Below, piece by piece: positions 32,615 through 44,099 of a stretch of 64,000 nt of DNA; the stretch's first letter is position 1; each line of letters opens with the position of its first letter. The stretch is from Lyophyllum atratum (taxonomy: Eukaryota > Basidiomycota > Agaricomycetes > Agaricales > Lyophyllaceae). Location: the NCBI GenBank assembly GCA_014905825.1, contig JACGCN010000007.1:310001-374000 (forward strand), in the 5' to 3' direction. Below the pieces are notes generated by a model. The model saw nothing but the letters and a program-made list of their open reading frames with translations, had not been told where the DNA came from and did no database searches. The translations under genes and the position numbers were made by a program.

Positions 32615-33334
32615 ATGGAGGTGCGTGATTTGAAAGGTATATAATTCCTAGCGATTAATACTACGCAGGCATTAACTCAGTAGCAAACTCATTCTTAGCC
32701 AGGCTAGAAAAGGCTGAGAGGCTACTGTCTCGTACAGTAAGAGAGAGAAACGACTACGCTGAGAGATTGGAAGTCATGGAGGAGCGTATGGACTCCTTGG
32801 CGGATAACTTAAGGGTCACACTAGCTCGATACGGGGTCGACTTGTACGAGAAAGACGTAGCGGGTACAAAACGCTGGTACTTCTCTTCAGATAGCCGGGC
32901 GATTCGCAAAACCGTACGCATTTCATTCCGACTTCAGGTCACGTCTAAAGTTTCAACAATTTTCTAACATTGGCATCGCAATAGGAACGAAATAGTTGGC
33001 ACCAAATCCAGCGCCGCACTCTGGCTGAAAAGGCGGTCGTGGCTTTGAAGAGAAAATACTGGATATACCCGACCTTCGATGATGAATCGTTCGAGCATTG
33101 GTCTATGAGGGTCAACTACCCCGATTGTCGGAGAATAGCAAGGGTCGTGAAGGCTGCCAAGCACCAGGGAAACCGGGTCGCGCATCAAGCAACTCGTGAA
33201 CAGATGGAGTCGATGCTTGGATTTGAGGAAGAGGTTGGCTCAGAGGTCGAGATCCTCCAAGAAATGTTCAACATCGTAGACGAACAGCTGGGCTGGGATG
33301 TCGACCAGAATATTGATGACGAGGACTCCTGTTA
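32615..33334 (+). CDS. Coiled-coil / QGNRVAH-tail protein, paralogue 2
   Basis: ATG 32615, three exons. A short first exon (MEVRDLK) is joined in phase 1 to a coiled-coil exon (LARLEKAERLLSRTVRERN), then a phase-0 intron (donor GTACGC after IRKT) and the tail exon. The tail reads WHQIQRRTLAEK, FEHWSMRVNYPD, VVKAAKHQGNRVAHQATREQM and ILQEMFNIVDEQLGWD, very close to paralogue 1. It is shorter than paralogue 1 because the coiled coil is one exon instead of two. It lies 275 bases after paralogue 1 on the same strand, so it is a tandem duplicate. Confidence 0.75.
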
Positions 33335-34424
33335 AACACCCACTGAGGTTCCGTTCCTTCCCAACGTCACATTGAATTTGAGCTTAGAATTTGCACATAT
33401 GTTATAAGGGTTTTCGTCACTTTATAAGAGTCACTCATTGACCGTTAACGGTCGGGGCCTTAGCTGGAAATGCTCATGCCACTAACCTGACGATCAAACC
33501 ACGATGGGTAAGTAAGTGTAGAAGCACATCCCAGTTCTCCCCATCGCCTAGTGTCTTCAGTATTCACTGAAATACCCATCTCTTGGACAGTCACGTTTAC
33601 CAGGAGCGGCTATATCTCCCTGTTGGGTGACGATCACGCCACGAGCAGCATGCATGACCTTAAGCCGGCAGCCTGCCTCTGGATCGACTGCTTCTAGTTC
33701 AGCTGCTTCTTCGGCTTCGTCCGCCGATAGAAAGGGCTGCTTACGCCCTCTCTAACTGGCCACGATGGAAGGAAGAGTTTTGACGTCAAGTGAAACGCCA
33801 CACCCTGATTGAATTGAAAAGACAGTAGTAGCCGTTCAAGCGAAAACGTTGGATGTTTTCGGCGTATACTCCCACTTGGGTAGTTTACATAACGCTATGG
33901 AATAGCCCTCAAATCAGTCGGCAGTCTGTGAAGCCACATGTCGAGCAAGCTAAGAATGAACGAATGGAGATGATGCGGATTTCAGCGTCGAGGACGAATC
34001 ATGTATTTTTGGGCCTCTTGAGATAACATATCTGAGACCAAGATGTTGACGATACTATGATCAATGGCTGGAATACCCATACTGTTTTGCGGGCAGTCAG
34101 CTTTACGTGACTTGTAGCAACTGGATAAGATTCGAAGTTCATTTATGTAATAAGTAGCTGGACTACCAGTATACGTGGGATCAACTTCAGGTGGGATCAA
34201 TTTCAGGCGTCCACGGAAACCCTGGACTTCTCGATTACATGTACCAGCTTTTTTTCTACTGACCTCCCGTAACCGACCAGCGCCAACAGAGAAAATATGG
34301 GGGTAGCAGCCAGCAGGCGCCAAGCACAAGAAGCCGATCTTCAGCGTAGGTGATCGCTTTGCACCGATAGGTTGGCTGAATAGAATGCCGCCCTTTAGGC
34401 CAATGGCGCGACCACCTCAGACTA
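33335..34424. other. Spacer between paralogues 2 and 3
   Basis: About 1.1 kb without a supported gene. A 115-codon minus frame (33982-34329) lacks an ATG start and any recognisable motif. Confidence 0.4.
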
Positions 34425-35476
34425 ATGGACGAGGGGCGCCGACTTAGGTTCAGACTGGAAGAAGCGATAGAAAAAAATTGCTCCTTGCATAAGGAAAAGA
34501 GAGGCTTGGCGGAATCGAACAGGAAGCAGGCGATAGATAATCACGATCTCCTTGCGCAACGGCGAAGAGACTGGGACGAACTCGACAATTTGAAGCACCA
34601 ATTGGCCAGGCTCCAGGAAAAAAACGTTGCTCTTATCATGAGAGAAGCGACCGTCAGGCAGAAATCGGAGTGCTTGCAGCGTTTGCAGAAGGACGAACTT
34701 TCCGATATAAAGCACCAGCTGGCCGGGCTCCAGGAAGAGAACGATGCTTTGAAAGAAGCGGCCATCATGCAGGCTTCAGAGTTCTCGCAGCGTTTGCACG
34801 AGGAGAAACAGCATTCCGAAGCTGTAAGCGCTCTCTATGACTTGTATCGCACGGCCGAGGGAAATTGATATTGCCACAGAATCGCGAACGCCTCGCGGCT
34901 TTGGACCGCCGCACCCTGGGGGAGAGGTTTTGCAAGAGTCTGGAGAAATCATGTCGCAAACTGGATAAGGAACCCCTCCATGTCTGGTTCAGGCGAATGA
35001 ATTACCCAGGCTGGAAGGGGATATCAAAGATGCTGAAGAGTGCCAAGGTTCAAGGGAATAGAGTCGCACATGGAGCAACCGATGAACAGCTCTACTCGGC
35101 GGTTGTCTCCTTGAAAGATGGCGCAGAGCGGAATGTTTTTATGACCATCTTCGAGCGCTGGCATCGATCGAAGCATGGCGAAGTCAACCTACAGGGGGGT
35201 TACCTACAGGGGGGTTGGGATATAGCATTCCACGGTGGTGGTGAGAAGGAGGACGGCTATGATATCTTTGGTGAACAGGACGGCGGTGATTACCAGGACG
35301 TCTACGATGACCAGTACGGTGATTACCAGGACGTCTACGATGACCAGTATGTCATAGGTGATCACTACGTCGGCGATGAACAGGACGGCGACGATGATCA
35401 GTACACCGACGACGAACAGGACCGCGGCGATGAGGACGGCGAGGACCAGGAGTATGGCTATGCACCGGCATGGTGA
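34425..35476 (+). CDS. Coiled-coil / QGNRVAH-tail protein, paralogue 3
   Basis: Exon 1 (34425-34823) is almost wholly coiled coil and contains two copies of a 35-40 residue unit (LKHQLARLQEKN and IKHQLAGLQEEND). A phase-0 intron (34824-34879) sits exactly where the other two paralogues have theirs. Exon 2 (34880-35476) carries LDRRTLGERF, then W-x-R-R-MNYPGW, then MLKSAKVQGNRVAHGATDEQL. The C-terminal 75 residues are an Asp/Gln/Tyr-rich acidic tail with a tandem GDYQDVYDDQY repeat (33-nt DNA repeat near 35287-35352). It is the most diverged of the three, which suggests the oldest duplication or relaxed constraint after the conserved core. Confidence 0.75.
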
Positions 35477-35984
35477 TGATGACCCGCTCACGTCGATATT
35501 GGTCGGCACTATGGGTGTGACCAGGACGCCGTGTGTGCACAGATCAGGAGAACGTTCGACGAGAAATCGCATTGGCGAAATGCTTTCCGATTCCGGATCC
35601 CTTTTCTCCCCCCCGCTGAATTTCGTAGAATACAGACCTATGTAATGCAGTGCAGTGCGAGGTTCAAAAAATACTAGGGCAGTTACTATAGGTCGCGGCA
35701 GCTTGCTGAGAGTCCATACTATATACATCACTGATAATCCAGCTGAGACTTGTTAGATATGCCAAACAAGTAGCAAGCGACTTACCAAAACGAATACCCG
35801 GGTAAACTCGCAGAATAGCACAATTCCATATCACTATGTCGGTTGCAGTGGGCGTCAGAACATGGAAGTGATTCTGAAAACTTGGAGATGTCGTCCAAAT
35901 TGAAATTCCAATTCAATTGCAGTGCCACGTGATACACACGAAGCGGCAAGCCAATGCCGTCGTCAAACAGGTTACAGAACCACG
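35477..35984. other. Intergenic, no gene seen
   Basis: Between tandem genes on the plus strand. Nothing beyond untranslated sequence is evident. Confidence 0.4.
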
Positions 35985-36752
35985 ATGAGCAAGCTCAAGA
36001 AAGCGCCCCCTGGCTCCCCACAACGGGCAGTATACTCTGATGCGCCCATCTCTCGGACGCTCAAGCTTGCGCAGGACGTGTCTGTCTCCCTCTGGCCGAT
36101 ACCACGATCAGGATCAGTCGCTGAACAGCACAATTTCGCTCCTTCACCAACTTCTGCTGCAGAGCAATACTGGGCCGCTCGTGCCCTCTCCGCTGAGACT
36201 ATTTTATCGACGCGAGAGGTGCACAAGCGCGAATTGCAAGATGTGGTGCGCGCAGAGGAGGTTAAACGCGTGGTCAGTAGCACTGGATCCTGATTATAAC
36301 TCGGACCGTGTATGAACCCTTCAAACCGCAGTACGAGATCACCATTATAGCAGAGCAACATAAAGAGAGACATGCAAGCTTGGAAAGACTAGTGGTAAGT
36401 AAGCAATCTCCTCCACGCGAACCTGATATATACGATCACCACAGACAATGCTCCTCGGTCTAGTGGCTCTTCTCGTCGCGCTTGTCATCTACCTTGCCAC
36501 CCATTACTCGCGACAAAGTACAATTCGGGCAACTCCTTCCCACTTCACAATTCCCATTCTATCGCCATTTACGTCGGTGGTGCGTCTGCTGCTCATTACT
36601 GTCCATGACTCCTTGATCGACAATTATGCCCATCATAGGTCGAACATGAAACGTCCGTTATCGGCTCCAAGACGATAGCCTTGATCCTTCTTGTAGTGGC
36701 GGGTTTGTCCTACTTTTTCATCCGCTTTCGTTTCGCACGAACTGCTGGATGA
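35985..36752 (+). CDS. Membrane protein with two C-terminal transmembrane segments
   Basis: Four exons (35985-36272, 36332-36394, 36445-36579, 36639-36752) join in phase 0 throughout and give 199 residues. The N-terminal 90 residues are soluble with an Ala/Glu helix (EQYWAARALSAETIL). A charged coiled coil (RAEEVKRV, EQHKERHASLERL) leads to two hydrophobic spans, MLLGLVALLVALVIYLA and IALILLVVAGLSYFFI, ending in a short basic tail. The hairpin-at-the-end layout suggests an endomembrane protein facing the cytosol. I do not recognise the family. The clean phase-0 splicing strongly supports the model. Confidence 0.7.
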
Positions 36753-37449
36753 CATCCAGACGATCTCGGCCCTTTAACGATGCGCTCCAGGTCTAAGGTC
36801 CGCCCGAGCTAAGGCATAGCTCCTGGTGCTGTCTAGAGGACGTCACATATTAGGGAGCCCCAAACCCGCTCACAGAGGCATGACACACCTCATCCCACGT
36901 AAACCGTTGGGCGATGGGCTAGGGGGACATATAACCCTTGTAGTTTCGAATCCACTTCCAGATCTATTTTCAGCACGACGCCTGCGTGGACGATGCGCCA
37001 TCCGACCACCGCATCCCCCAGCTATAACCCGTACATTACGACTATGCATCGCGAGCGGCGCCGGCGACTTCGTAGCTGAAGATTTCGCCTTCTTCATCTA
37101 CAATCGGCACATGCTTACGCCCATGCCAGTGCCTCAGCATGATTACACTGCCTCTCACCAACAGTGGGGGCTAAACGAGTCGTAGACTAAGATCTCGCCG
37201 CCAGTCCTCCGCGGGTCAGATGCCACTTCAATGCTAACTGGTGGATGACATCCCAGAATCCAAAGCGCCGTCTCATTTTCCAGGAGACAGTCGTGCGTCC
37301 GCGCTCCACCAGCTTGCTGGATACAGCAAGACTTCGTGGCAAACCCGTGTTATATAGATAGCCTGCAAACTGTGGTATATACTCGAAACAACCCCCTACA
37401 TATATCATACACGCATAGACCATACACGCGCGGAATCACGACATCCCTT
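36753..37449. other. Convergent intergenic region
   Basis: Between the plus gene ending at 36752 and the minus gene ending at 37450. A plus frame with an ATG at about 36880 runs to 37185 but is Arg/Pro-rich and unsupported by splice or family evidence. Confidence 0.4.
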
Positions 37450-38140
37450 TTACCCTTTCGCCTGACGAGCCATGGCAGTCAACTGTAGGGTCCCCTGCCA
37501 CCACGTCACCATCCCCAATCCCACGAGCCCGTGTAAAATTCCCCACAAGACTTCCGGCGTGACGTTGTACCTGGAATTTGATTTGACGTGAGCAAGAGAT
37601 AACAGAAAGTCCGCTCAATATCCACGTACTGTTCCATAAGCGGCCCGAACGAGTGTGGGATGAAACGGGGGGTTTGGAAGAGGATTGTTGACGCGATGCT
37701 GTGGTAGATACAGAGCCCCATGGCTAGCGCCCGTTTGCCTGGCAAGAATTCTGGATGGAAAGGACGCAGATTTAGCTTGTGTATATGAGAGAGGTCTGTG
37801 TCGCCTCACCAGGAAGAGGATAGCATAGCAGACTCGTCAAACAGGATGCAAGGACAAGCGCCGAATAAAGCTGCATTGACTCGGTCAACGGAGGGGTAAT
37901 GACGGGCCTAGAACGCGACGTACCTTTACAACAACTAAGGTGGTGTTATTGAGCTGGAGGAACGGAAGCGTCGCGGGCGACCATACACCTTGGATGGCAA
38001 TCGGAGCTTCCAGGGCAATGTGCAGGAGAAACACTGCAGCTCTGGGAGTACGTACATCAGTTGTCGAGAGCCAACGTATGACGAGGAGACTAACTGACTC
38101 ACAGAGAACTGCGAGCACCTTGCAGAGACATAGTAATTGA
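37450..38140 (-). CDS. Small polytopic membrane protein, 5' end unresolved
   Basis: Minus-strand exons join cleanly: LSTTDVRTPRAAVFLLHIALEAPIAIQG ... LVVVK, then LYSALVLASCLTSLLCYPLP, then EFLPGKRALAMGLCIYHSIASTILF ... GPLMEQ, then YNVTPEVLWGILHGLVGLGMVTWWQ, with a stop at 37450-37452. Four hydrophobic segments alternate with short loops, so it is a four-span membrane protein of about 160-180 residues. The start is unclear: a candidate ATG lies near 38137 but its junction to the next exon is ambiguous. The longer frame to 38325 opens with GTG. Function unknown. Confidence 0.6.
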
Positions 38141-38325
38141 GTCGGCGGCGTCCTCTGTCGACGATGGTCGAATTTGTGACAAGGACAACGCGGCACCAAC
38201 TGGTAACCGAGGTCCGATGCCAAGTTGCGTGCCTGAGAATCTCTCAGGAAGGTCTTGATAACGATAAGATGGGATAAGATACGGATACGCGACAACAGGC
38301 GACAACCCCACCTTTTATTCACCAC

Positions 38326-38876
38326 CGACCACTCAACTATCCTGCATCCTCATGCTCAGGCTAATGTCCAAGACTCAAGGGGACACAGATCAGAGTCAGC
38401 GGTCCGTCGGGTGAGTCGGGCCACGTACATCGTCCTACAGTTTCGTACCAGATGGCCTGTGGCAAGTCGGGCCATGCTGTAGATGAGGGTACGGAGTGGG
38501 GGGATCTAACTACTGCCCGTGATTGAAACGACCTTCGGATCTCAAAATTTACTTTCAACTCTCCTTCATAGTTCGCGGTCTTGCATGACCTGGCTCAAAG
38601 GGAGGCAATTGTTTGGAACAAAAGGTATTTGGTTTTCAGGGGCATATATCCCACCAATCACGCGTAGCCATTCCTGCTTCCACATACATTTGTCAAACCG
38701 GATTACTCTCGCCTACTCTCGCTTATTTTCAGCTTACATCTCAGCAAATAACCATCACGATGCAAAAATTTCAGCACCCTCTTGAGTATAAGACGCGAGA
38801 TACGCGTACTCCTCAAGGTCCTGCGCCTCCTTAACTCCCAACAGTCCTGACCTCAAAATAGTCACCCCTCAAAACA
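38326..38876. promoter_or_regulatory. Divergent intergenic region
   Basis: Shared upstream DNA for the minus membrane-protein gene and the plus flavoprotein gene. The last 150 bases before 38877 are C/T-rich, as expected of a fungal core promoter. Confidence 0.45.
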
Positions 38877-40246
38877 ATGTCCAAAACATCCAATGACCGC
38901 CAAAACGTGGTCGTAGTAGGCGGCGGCGGCGCGGGTGCTCCCACCGCGCGACAGCTCTCGACCACGCTCGACCCGACAAAATACAACCTCATCGTAATCA
39001 CCGCCCGCCCCTATTTCATGCACCTTCCCGGCTGTGTCCGCGCGGCAGTCACGCCCGAGGGCGACTTCCACGAACAAGTCTTCATGCCCTACGACAAACT
39101 CCTCGTGAACGGAAACGGCACCTTCGTCACAGGCGAGGTCACTTCGATCGCGGACGAAGGCGAGAAGGGCGGCTATGTCACGCTTGCTGACGGCCAGCAG
39201 ATCCGCTATTCTGTGCTGGTCCTCGCGCCGGGAAGCCATTGGGAGGGACCTCTGGCGTTACCCGATACCAAGTCGGAGACGTCGCAGCAGTTTAAAGGCT
39301 GGCACGCGAAGTTCGAAAAGGCAAATGATATTTTGCTTGTGGGTGGTGGCGCAGTCGCGATTGGTACGTTCTCATGTCTCATTCCAGGATGCCGTGGTTC
39401 TGATTTCTCTGTGTAGAATATGCTGGGGAGATCAAGGACCTCAACCCGGTATGTTCTCCCGTCGTTTCATTTTATCCGAGCCGGTTATTAACCAATAGTC
39501 TCCAGGCGAAAAAAGTCACCATCGTTCATGGAAATTCCCAGCTCCTCAATGATGCCTACCCTGAGAAGTACAGGAAAGATATCGAGCGCCGCTTGAAGGC
39601 CCGTGGCGTGGAGCTCGTCCTCGGTGACATCGTGCCAGAAGACGCTCAAACAGGCGACGAGAAGACCATCACCACGCGCAACGGCAAGATCCTCAGTCCC
39701 GACCTCATCGTGTGTCTTTATTTCTTTTCCCTCGACACGTACCCCAGACTCATCGGCCCAACCCCAGGTCCCTTGCCGTGGTGGCCGCCCCAACGTTGCA
39801 TTCATCACCGCATCTCTCGGCGCAGACATCCTCGCCACTTCCGGTTACGTAAAGATCGACGCGACATTCCAGCTCCCCGCGCACCCGCGCATCTTCGCTG
39901 CAGGTGATATCGCCGACCTCAAGGAACAGAAGCAAGTCGGCAAGTACGGAGGCCACGCGTCCATTATTGCTGCCAATGTTCTCTCGATCCTGAGCGGCCA
40001 GAAGGCCACTCAGGCGTATAAGGGTTCTAGTGAGATGATCATCATCACCATTGGAAAGGTATGTGCCATTCTATTCTTTCGTGCCAGATGCGTCGGGGCT
40101 CAAGGTTCATACAGAATGGAGGCGCTGCTTACTTTGGCGTCCTCTGGGGACTCATGTTTGGCGACTGGGTTTCCTCCCTCATCAAGTCCAAGAATTTGCT
40201 CACACCCCTCGTGCGCAAGGGCCTTGGACTCGGTGCCACGGATTAG
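38877..40246 (+). CDS. AMID/FSP1-like FAD-dependent oxidoreductase
   Basis: Five exons (38877-39363, 39417-39448, 39506-39709, 39768-40058, 40115-40246) give 381 residues with every junction in frame. An N-terminal dinucleotide-binding motif VVVVGGGGAGAPTA binds FAD. A second one, ILLVGGGAVAIEYAGEI, would bind NAD(P)H. The late motif IFAAGDIAD contacts the flavin. The order and length match the pyridine-nucleotide-disulfide oxidoreductase family of AIF-homologous AMID/FSP1 proteins, which pass electrons from NAD(P)H to quinones. No redox-active Cys-x4-Cys is present, as expected for this subgroup. The C-terminal NGGAAYFGVLWGLMFGDW helix is typical too. A membrane-associated NAD(P)H:quinone reductase role is inferred. 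Confidence 0.85.
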
Positions 40247-40524
40247 AGGCCGCAATATACATGTTCTTGTACTTTTGTTCCTTTATAGCTACATACCCTC
40301 CTGGATTTATGGAACGATTTTCAACGTTATGTTATCCCTCATAGACTTCTACATACCAAAGTTTATACATTTTAATGCTGTTTAACGGAAATACAAACCT
40401 CTTTCCATGCGTGCTCCAGCCTCCTATATCCGCCCTGCATCACCGGGCTGTGGTTTGCTGTCCGGCTGTCTTCTCCGATACCCTGTCGACAAGAGGTGCA
40501 TCAGCTGCGTTAGAAGCTGGCACC

Positions 40525-41310
40525 TCAAGTTTCGAGTTCGCGTCGCGGTGGGGTGACCTCATGTCGCCCTTGAATCCAATGTAATATATCCGTGAGACCT
40601 CCCCTCCAACGGAATCGCCCTATCCCACATGTGGTGCTTGTTAGGTCGAAGGAAGACACCAGGTCGGCGAAACTCACGAAGTGCAGCGACAAGGACGTTA
40701 TGCTCGTGAAGGCTGCCACCCGCAGTGGGTATTCGATCACGCCCGTTTCTCCCTCTAACAGGCTGATATTAAGTTGTGGCTTCGTCGTCTCCGCATCGGC
40801 GAAATCAACGATGGTGGGGCGATTGGCGTATATCCTCAGGTGGCGCGGCGTAAGCTCTCCTCTTCCTTATAACCAGTCTATTTCATTCCAGGCACTGTCA
40901 CTTCGGACGATATAGCTCACCGAGTTTGAGAAGAATAGACTTTATCCTGACGTTCTGGGTGAAAGGAATATGGAAGACTATCTTCAGATGGAGATCAATG
41001 TCGTGAAATCTTGGGCCAGTGAATGACATGCCGGACCTGATCGTCGACGCCTGATTCCGCGAATTCTGTGGTATCCTCCCGTTCATCCCAAGGTTTTATA
41101 ACCTTCTTCGCGTCCTCTGGAACCGCCAAGTTGAGACCATGCACTCTTGCTCAAAATACGTCAAGTTGAGAAACCTGGCGACGCGCGCCAGGATTGGTTC
41201 TAGGGTACTTGGAACTCAAAAACTCACTTGTCTTTGTCTATCACGCCATATAAATTTGCAACATCGGTCCCTGCAATGCTCGACGCAACCGAAGTGTCCT
41301 GTGAAGACAT
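40525..41310 (-). CDS. PITH-domain protein
   Basis: Exons 41228-41310, 41037-41145, 40921-40981 and one starting at 40856 assemble on the minus strand. The order is MSSQDTSVAS ... NLYGVIDKDKVHGLNLAVPED, KKVIKPWDERE, ESGVDDQ, then IVFHIPFTQNVRIKSILLKL, LRIYANRPTIVDFADAE and EYPLRVAAFTSITSLSLHF. This is the PITH domain, a jelly-roll fold found in proteasome-associated thioredoxin-like and PITHD1 proteins, here without a thioredoxin domain. The 3' end is uncertain: after LSLHF the frame may read through a possible intron (GTGAGT) to a stop at 40525, and the usual final strand (YYIGF) is not clear. No long single frame exposes this gene. Confidence 0.75.
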
Positions 41311-41421
41311 GGGGGAGGACCAGAGTAGTTAGCAGCGATTTATTTATTAATTACTATATTGCAACTGGTCATGTGACAGCCAACATGATTTTTTGGCAAG
41401 TCGTCGCCGCCAATTCTCGCC

Positions 41422-43212
41422 ATGCATCGGCTGTCCCGTCAAGTTCTCTGTTCCAGCGGTCTTTCACGCGTGGCGCGCGTGCAAAGGCCCTCGGGGTCCT
41501 GTAGCCGCCTCAATGCGGTCTGGGGACGCCATTATGCCAGCTCAAATCGACCAATGCCGGCCACGGAGAAGTTCGACAGGCTCTTCGCTTCACTGCGGCC
41601 AAAGATGGGGGAGGATGAGCTGGCAATGACTCTCGCGGCGTTAATTGGCTCGACGAGGGGCCCAGCCAAGCAGAAAAAGCTGCAGAAGGCTATTCCGAAG
41701 TTCACAAACGCTGGTGGGATTAACAAGGAATCGCTCGAAAAAAAAGTGAACCACCTGCTTGCGAATCCACCAGTAGATAACTTTGAGTCTTTCGTGGCCC
41801 AAATACCCACTGGTACGTGCTTTGAGTGTGGCTATGACTAGTTGCTCATTCCGAATAGATGATACGTCGAAGGGGTCGAATACCCGGAACGCGACGTTCT
41901 ACGAAGGTAAGTACACTATCTCTGGTAAATTCGCAACTAATATCCCTCGCAGAACTTCCAAATGACCCCTCACTTCCCCACCCCTTCGACCAGTTAATGG
42001 AACACCTGCAACGCCCGGAAGTACGGCGCACATTGGAAGCTCTACGACCCCTCGAGAGGCAGGAAATTATGGAACATATTCAGTTTATTGCTAGCGAGCC
42101 CGACGAAATGGAGGGCTTGATCCAGGTAGCTGAGCTGCTCGCGGACTACGATGTTCCGGTACGCTATCAGCGACGAGTTCAGCCTGCCGTCCAAGAAACA
42201 GCAAGACCCAGTTTCGTGGCGGATTATCTAGCTAAGGCGCGAGAGGAGGATGAGGAATTGGATCTAGGTGAGCGTGCCAATACATCTTTTCATTTCTTCG
42301 TCTTACCTCCGTTAAGAACTCAAAAAGGATGAAGCGAAGAGATCTGCTGCAGCGATTGAGAGCGCCGTTTCTCAGGAGGCGGAGGAGGCCGAAGCGCCCG
42401 CAAAACCTGCGCGCAACCCATACCCCGACCTCATGGTCTCAGACCCTCTCCTCGACTCACGCGACGTCCTCGAACTCCCGCCAGACAAAGACACCCCCTT
42501 CCACAACCGTGTCATCGTCCGCAACCACTCCTCCATCTTCAACGAGGCACTTGCCGAAGACGGGTTTGACTTCGGCGCAGAAGACTACGTCCCCACTAAA
42601 ACCGACGAGACGGAAGAGTCCGCGAGCTCGATCGAGAACCTGCCCTTCACACCCCAGGAGCTGGGCAATCTCTACCGTTTTCCGCTTATCCACAAGCGTA
42701 TCACGCAGCAGACGGGCAAAGGCAAGATCCATCGGCAGTTCGTCTTAATGGTCGTCGGAAACGGCGACGGCATGGTGGGGCTCGGGCAGGGCAAGGACGA
42801 CGACGCCTCGCGCGCGGAGGCGAAAGCCTATGCGCAGGCTGTGCGCAACATGGACTGGGTCGAGCGTTTCGAGAAGCGCACGATATGGACGAACATGGAG
42901 TCGAAGCTTGGCGCTACACAGGTCATTATGCGTCCACGGCCCGTTGGGTTCGGTTTGAGGTGCAACCCGAACTTGCATCAGGTGCTCAAGGCCGCAGGGA
43001 TCAAGGACATCAGCGCCAAGGTCTGGGGCAGCCGCAACCCGATTAACGTCATCAAGACTGCTTTCCGCATGCTCCAGGCCGGACATGCGCCGCTGGCGAT
43101 GGGTGATGGTGTCGGGGGTCCGGGGAGGAAGCTGAACAAGGGCAGCGGGTTGAGGAGCAAGAACGACATGGAGCGGGAGCGTGGAAGGCAGCTCATCAGC
43201 TTGCGGAAGTAG
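41422..43212 (+). CDS. MRPS5: Mitochondrial ribosomal protein uS5m
   Basis: Exons 41422-41812, 41859-41906, 41953-42267 and 42317-43212 give 549 residues, all junctions phase 1. The first 40 residues are Arg/Ser-rich without acids, a good mitochondrial targeting peptide. A long fungal-type extension follows. The S5 N-terminal RNA-binding domain begins near residue 380: KITQ-like RITQQTGKGKIHRQFVLMVVGNGDGMVGLGQGK, followed by AEAKAYAQAV. The C-terminal domain has MRPRPVGFGLRCN ... AGIKDISAKVWGSRNPINVIKTAFRML. It belongs to the small subunit of the mitochondrial ribosome, where S5 lines the mRNA entry and decoding region. Confidence 0.92.
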
Positions 43213-44099
43213 TAGGGCCTGCACGATCTTATTGCGTTAATTATTTAAACCGCTTACCTATACATAATACATCCTACTCAAAGCAACTTCGCGTGCCTAT
43301 CGATGACAGCTACCACTCCTTGCCGCAGAGAGACTTGGACTTTCAGGAGCGCGGATGCGAAACTTGAATTCAGTCCTTCAAGTTTCCGCTCTGGGTAGAT
43401 CTCACTAGTAGCACAGTGCCGATGTTTCATCTCTTCCCTAGATGCCAGAGACAGCAGGATACAGCGTGTAAGATGTCACCACGGCAAAGTCAAAAAACCT
43501 GAATTTGCGCACCCTGAGCAAATCCTAACCTGCCTTCGGCGATTTCGCATCCAAATGCAGAACGAAGCTCACCCGAATCAGAAACCTCTAACGATTTCAT
43601 AAGTGGCGTTGTACAATGAGTTTTATTTGTGCATGTGCATACAACATGGCTACAAAACGTGGATGTAGGTCGTAATTCGTAATTATGCTCCACGAAGGAA
43701 ATGGGGGGTAAAAATACAGAATCATAGTACAGAAAGTATTACATACCAGCCTCCAGAATACCCGGAAAAAAATATGATGATGGTACTACAACGTGTGTAC
43801 GTCGAAGTAATTTGAACAGATATTGCGAATGAAAGGATGGTGGTGGGGATCGACGCGTCAATCAATAAAAATAAGCGCTTGCGTAAAATGCACGTAAAAT
43901 GCACGAAGGGTGATGGATGGGTGATGAAGGATGCCGATGATGATGATAAAATGCAAGTGAATGTGAAACATGCTATGCGATGGATGGATTAAATACGAAT
44001 GAGCGGAAAGGGGCAACAATCACACCATAAGGGAGTGAGTAGCAGATCAGGGGGAGGCGGGAACAGGAGGTGAAACGGTCTAATAAAGCCTACACAGTC
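43213..44099. other. Convergent intergenic region
   Basis: Untranslated sequence between the convergent uS5m and kinase genes. Repeated GATG/GATGG runs occur near 43830-43990. No gene was seen. Confidence 0.45.

Noticed and set aside
33982..34329. 115-codon minus frame between paralogues 2 and 3
   Set aside because: No ATG start, no homology to the array and no splice partner.
36930..36970. Possible tRNA (TTTCGAATCC-like B box)
   Set aside because: No matching A box, acceptor stem or cloverleaf could be drawn around it.
36880..37185. Plus-strand frame after the two-span membrane protein
   Set aside because: Arg/Pro-rich composition and lack of motif or intron support make a shadow or chance frame more likely.
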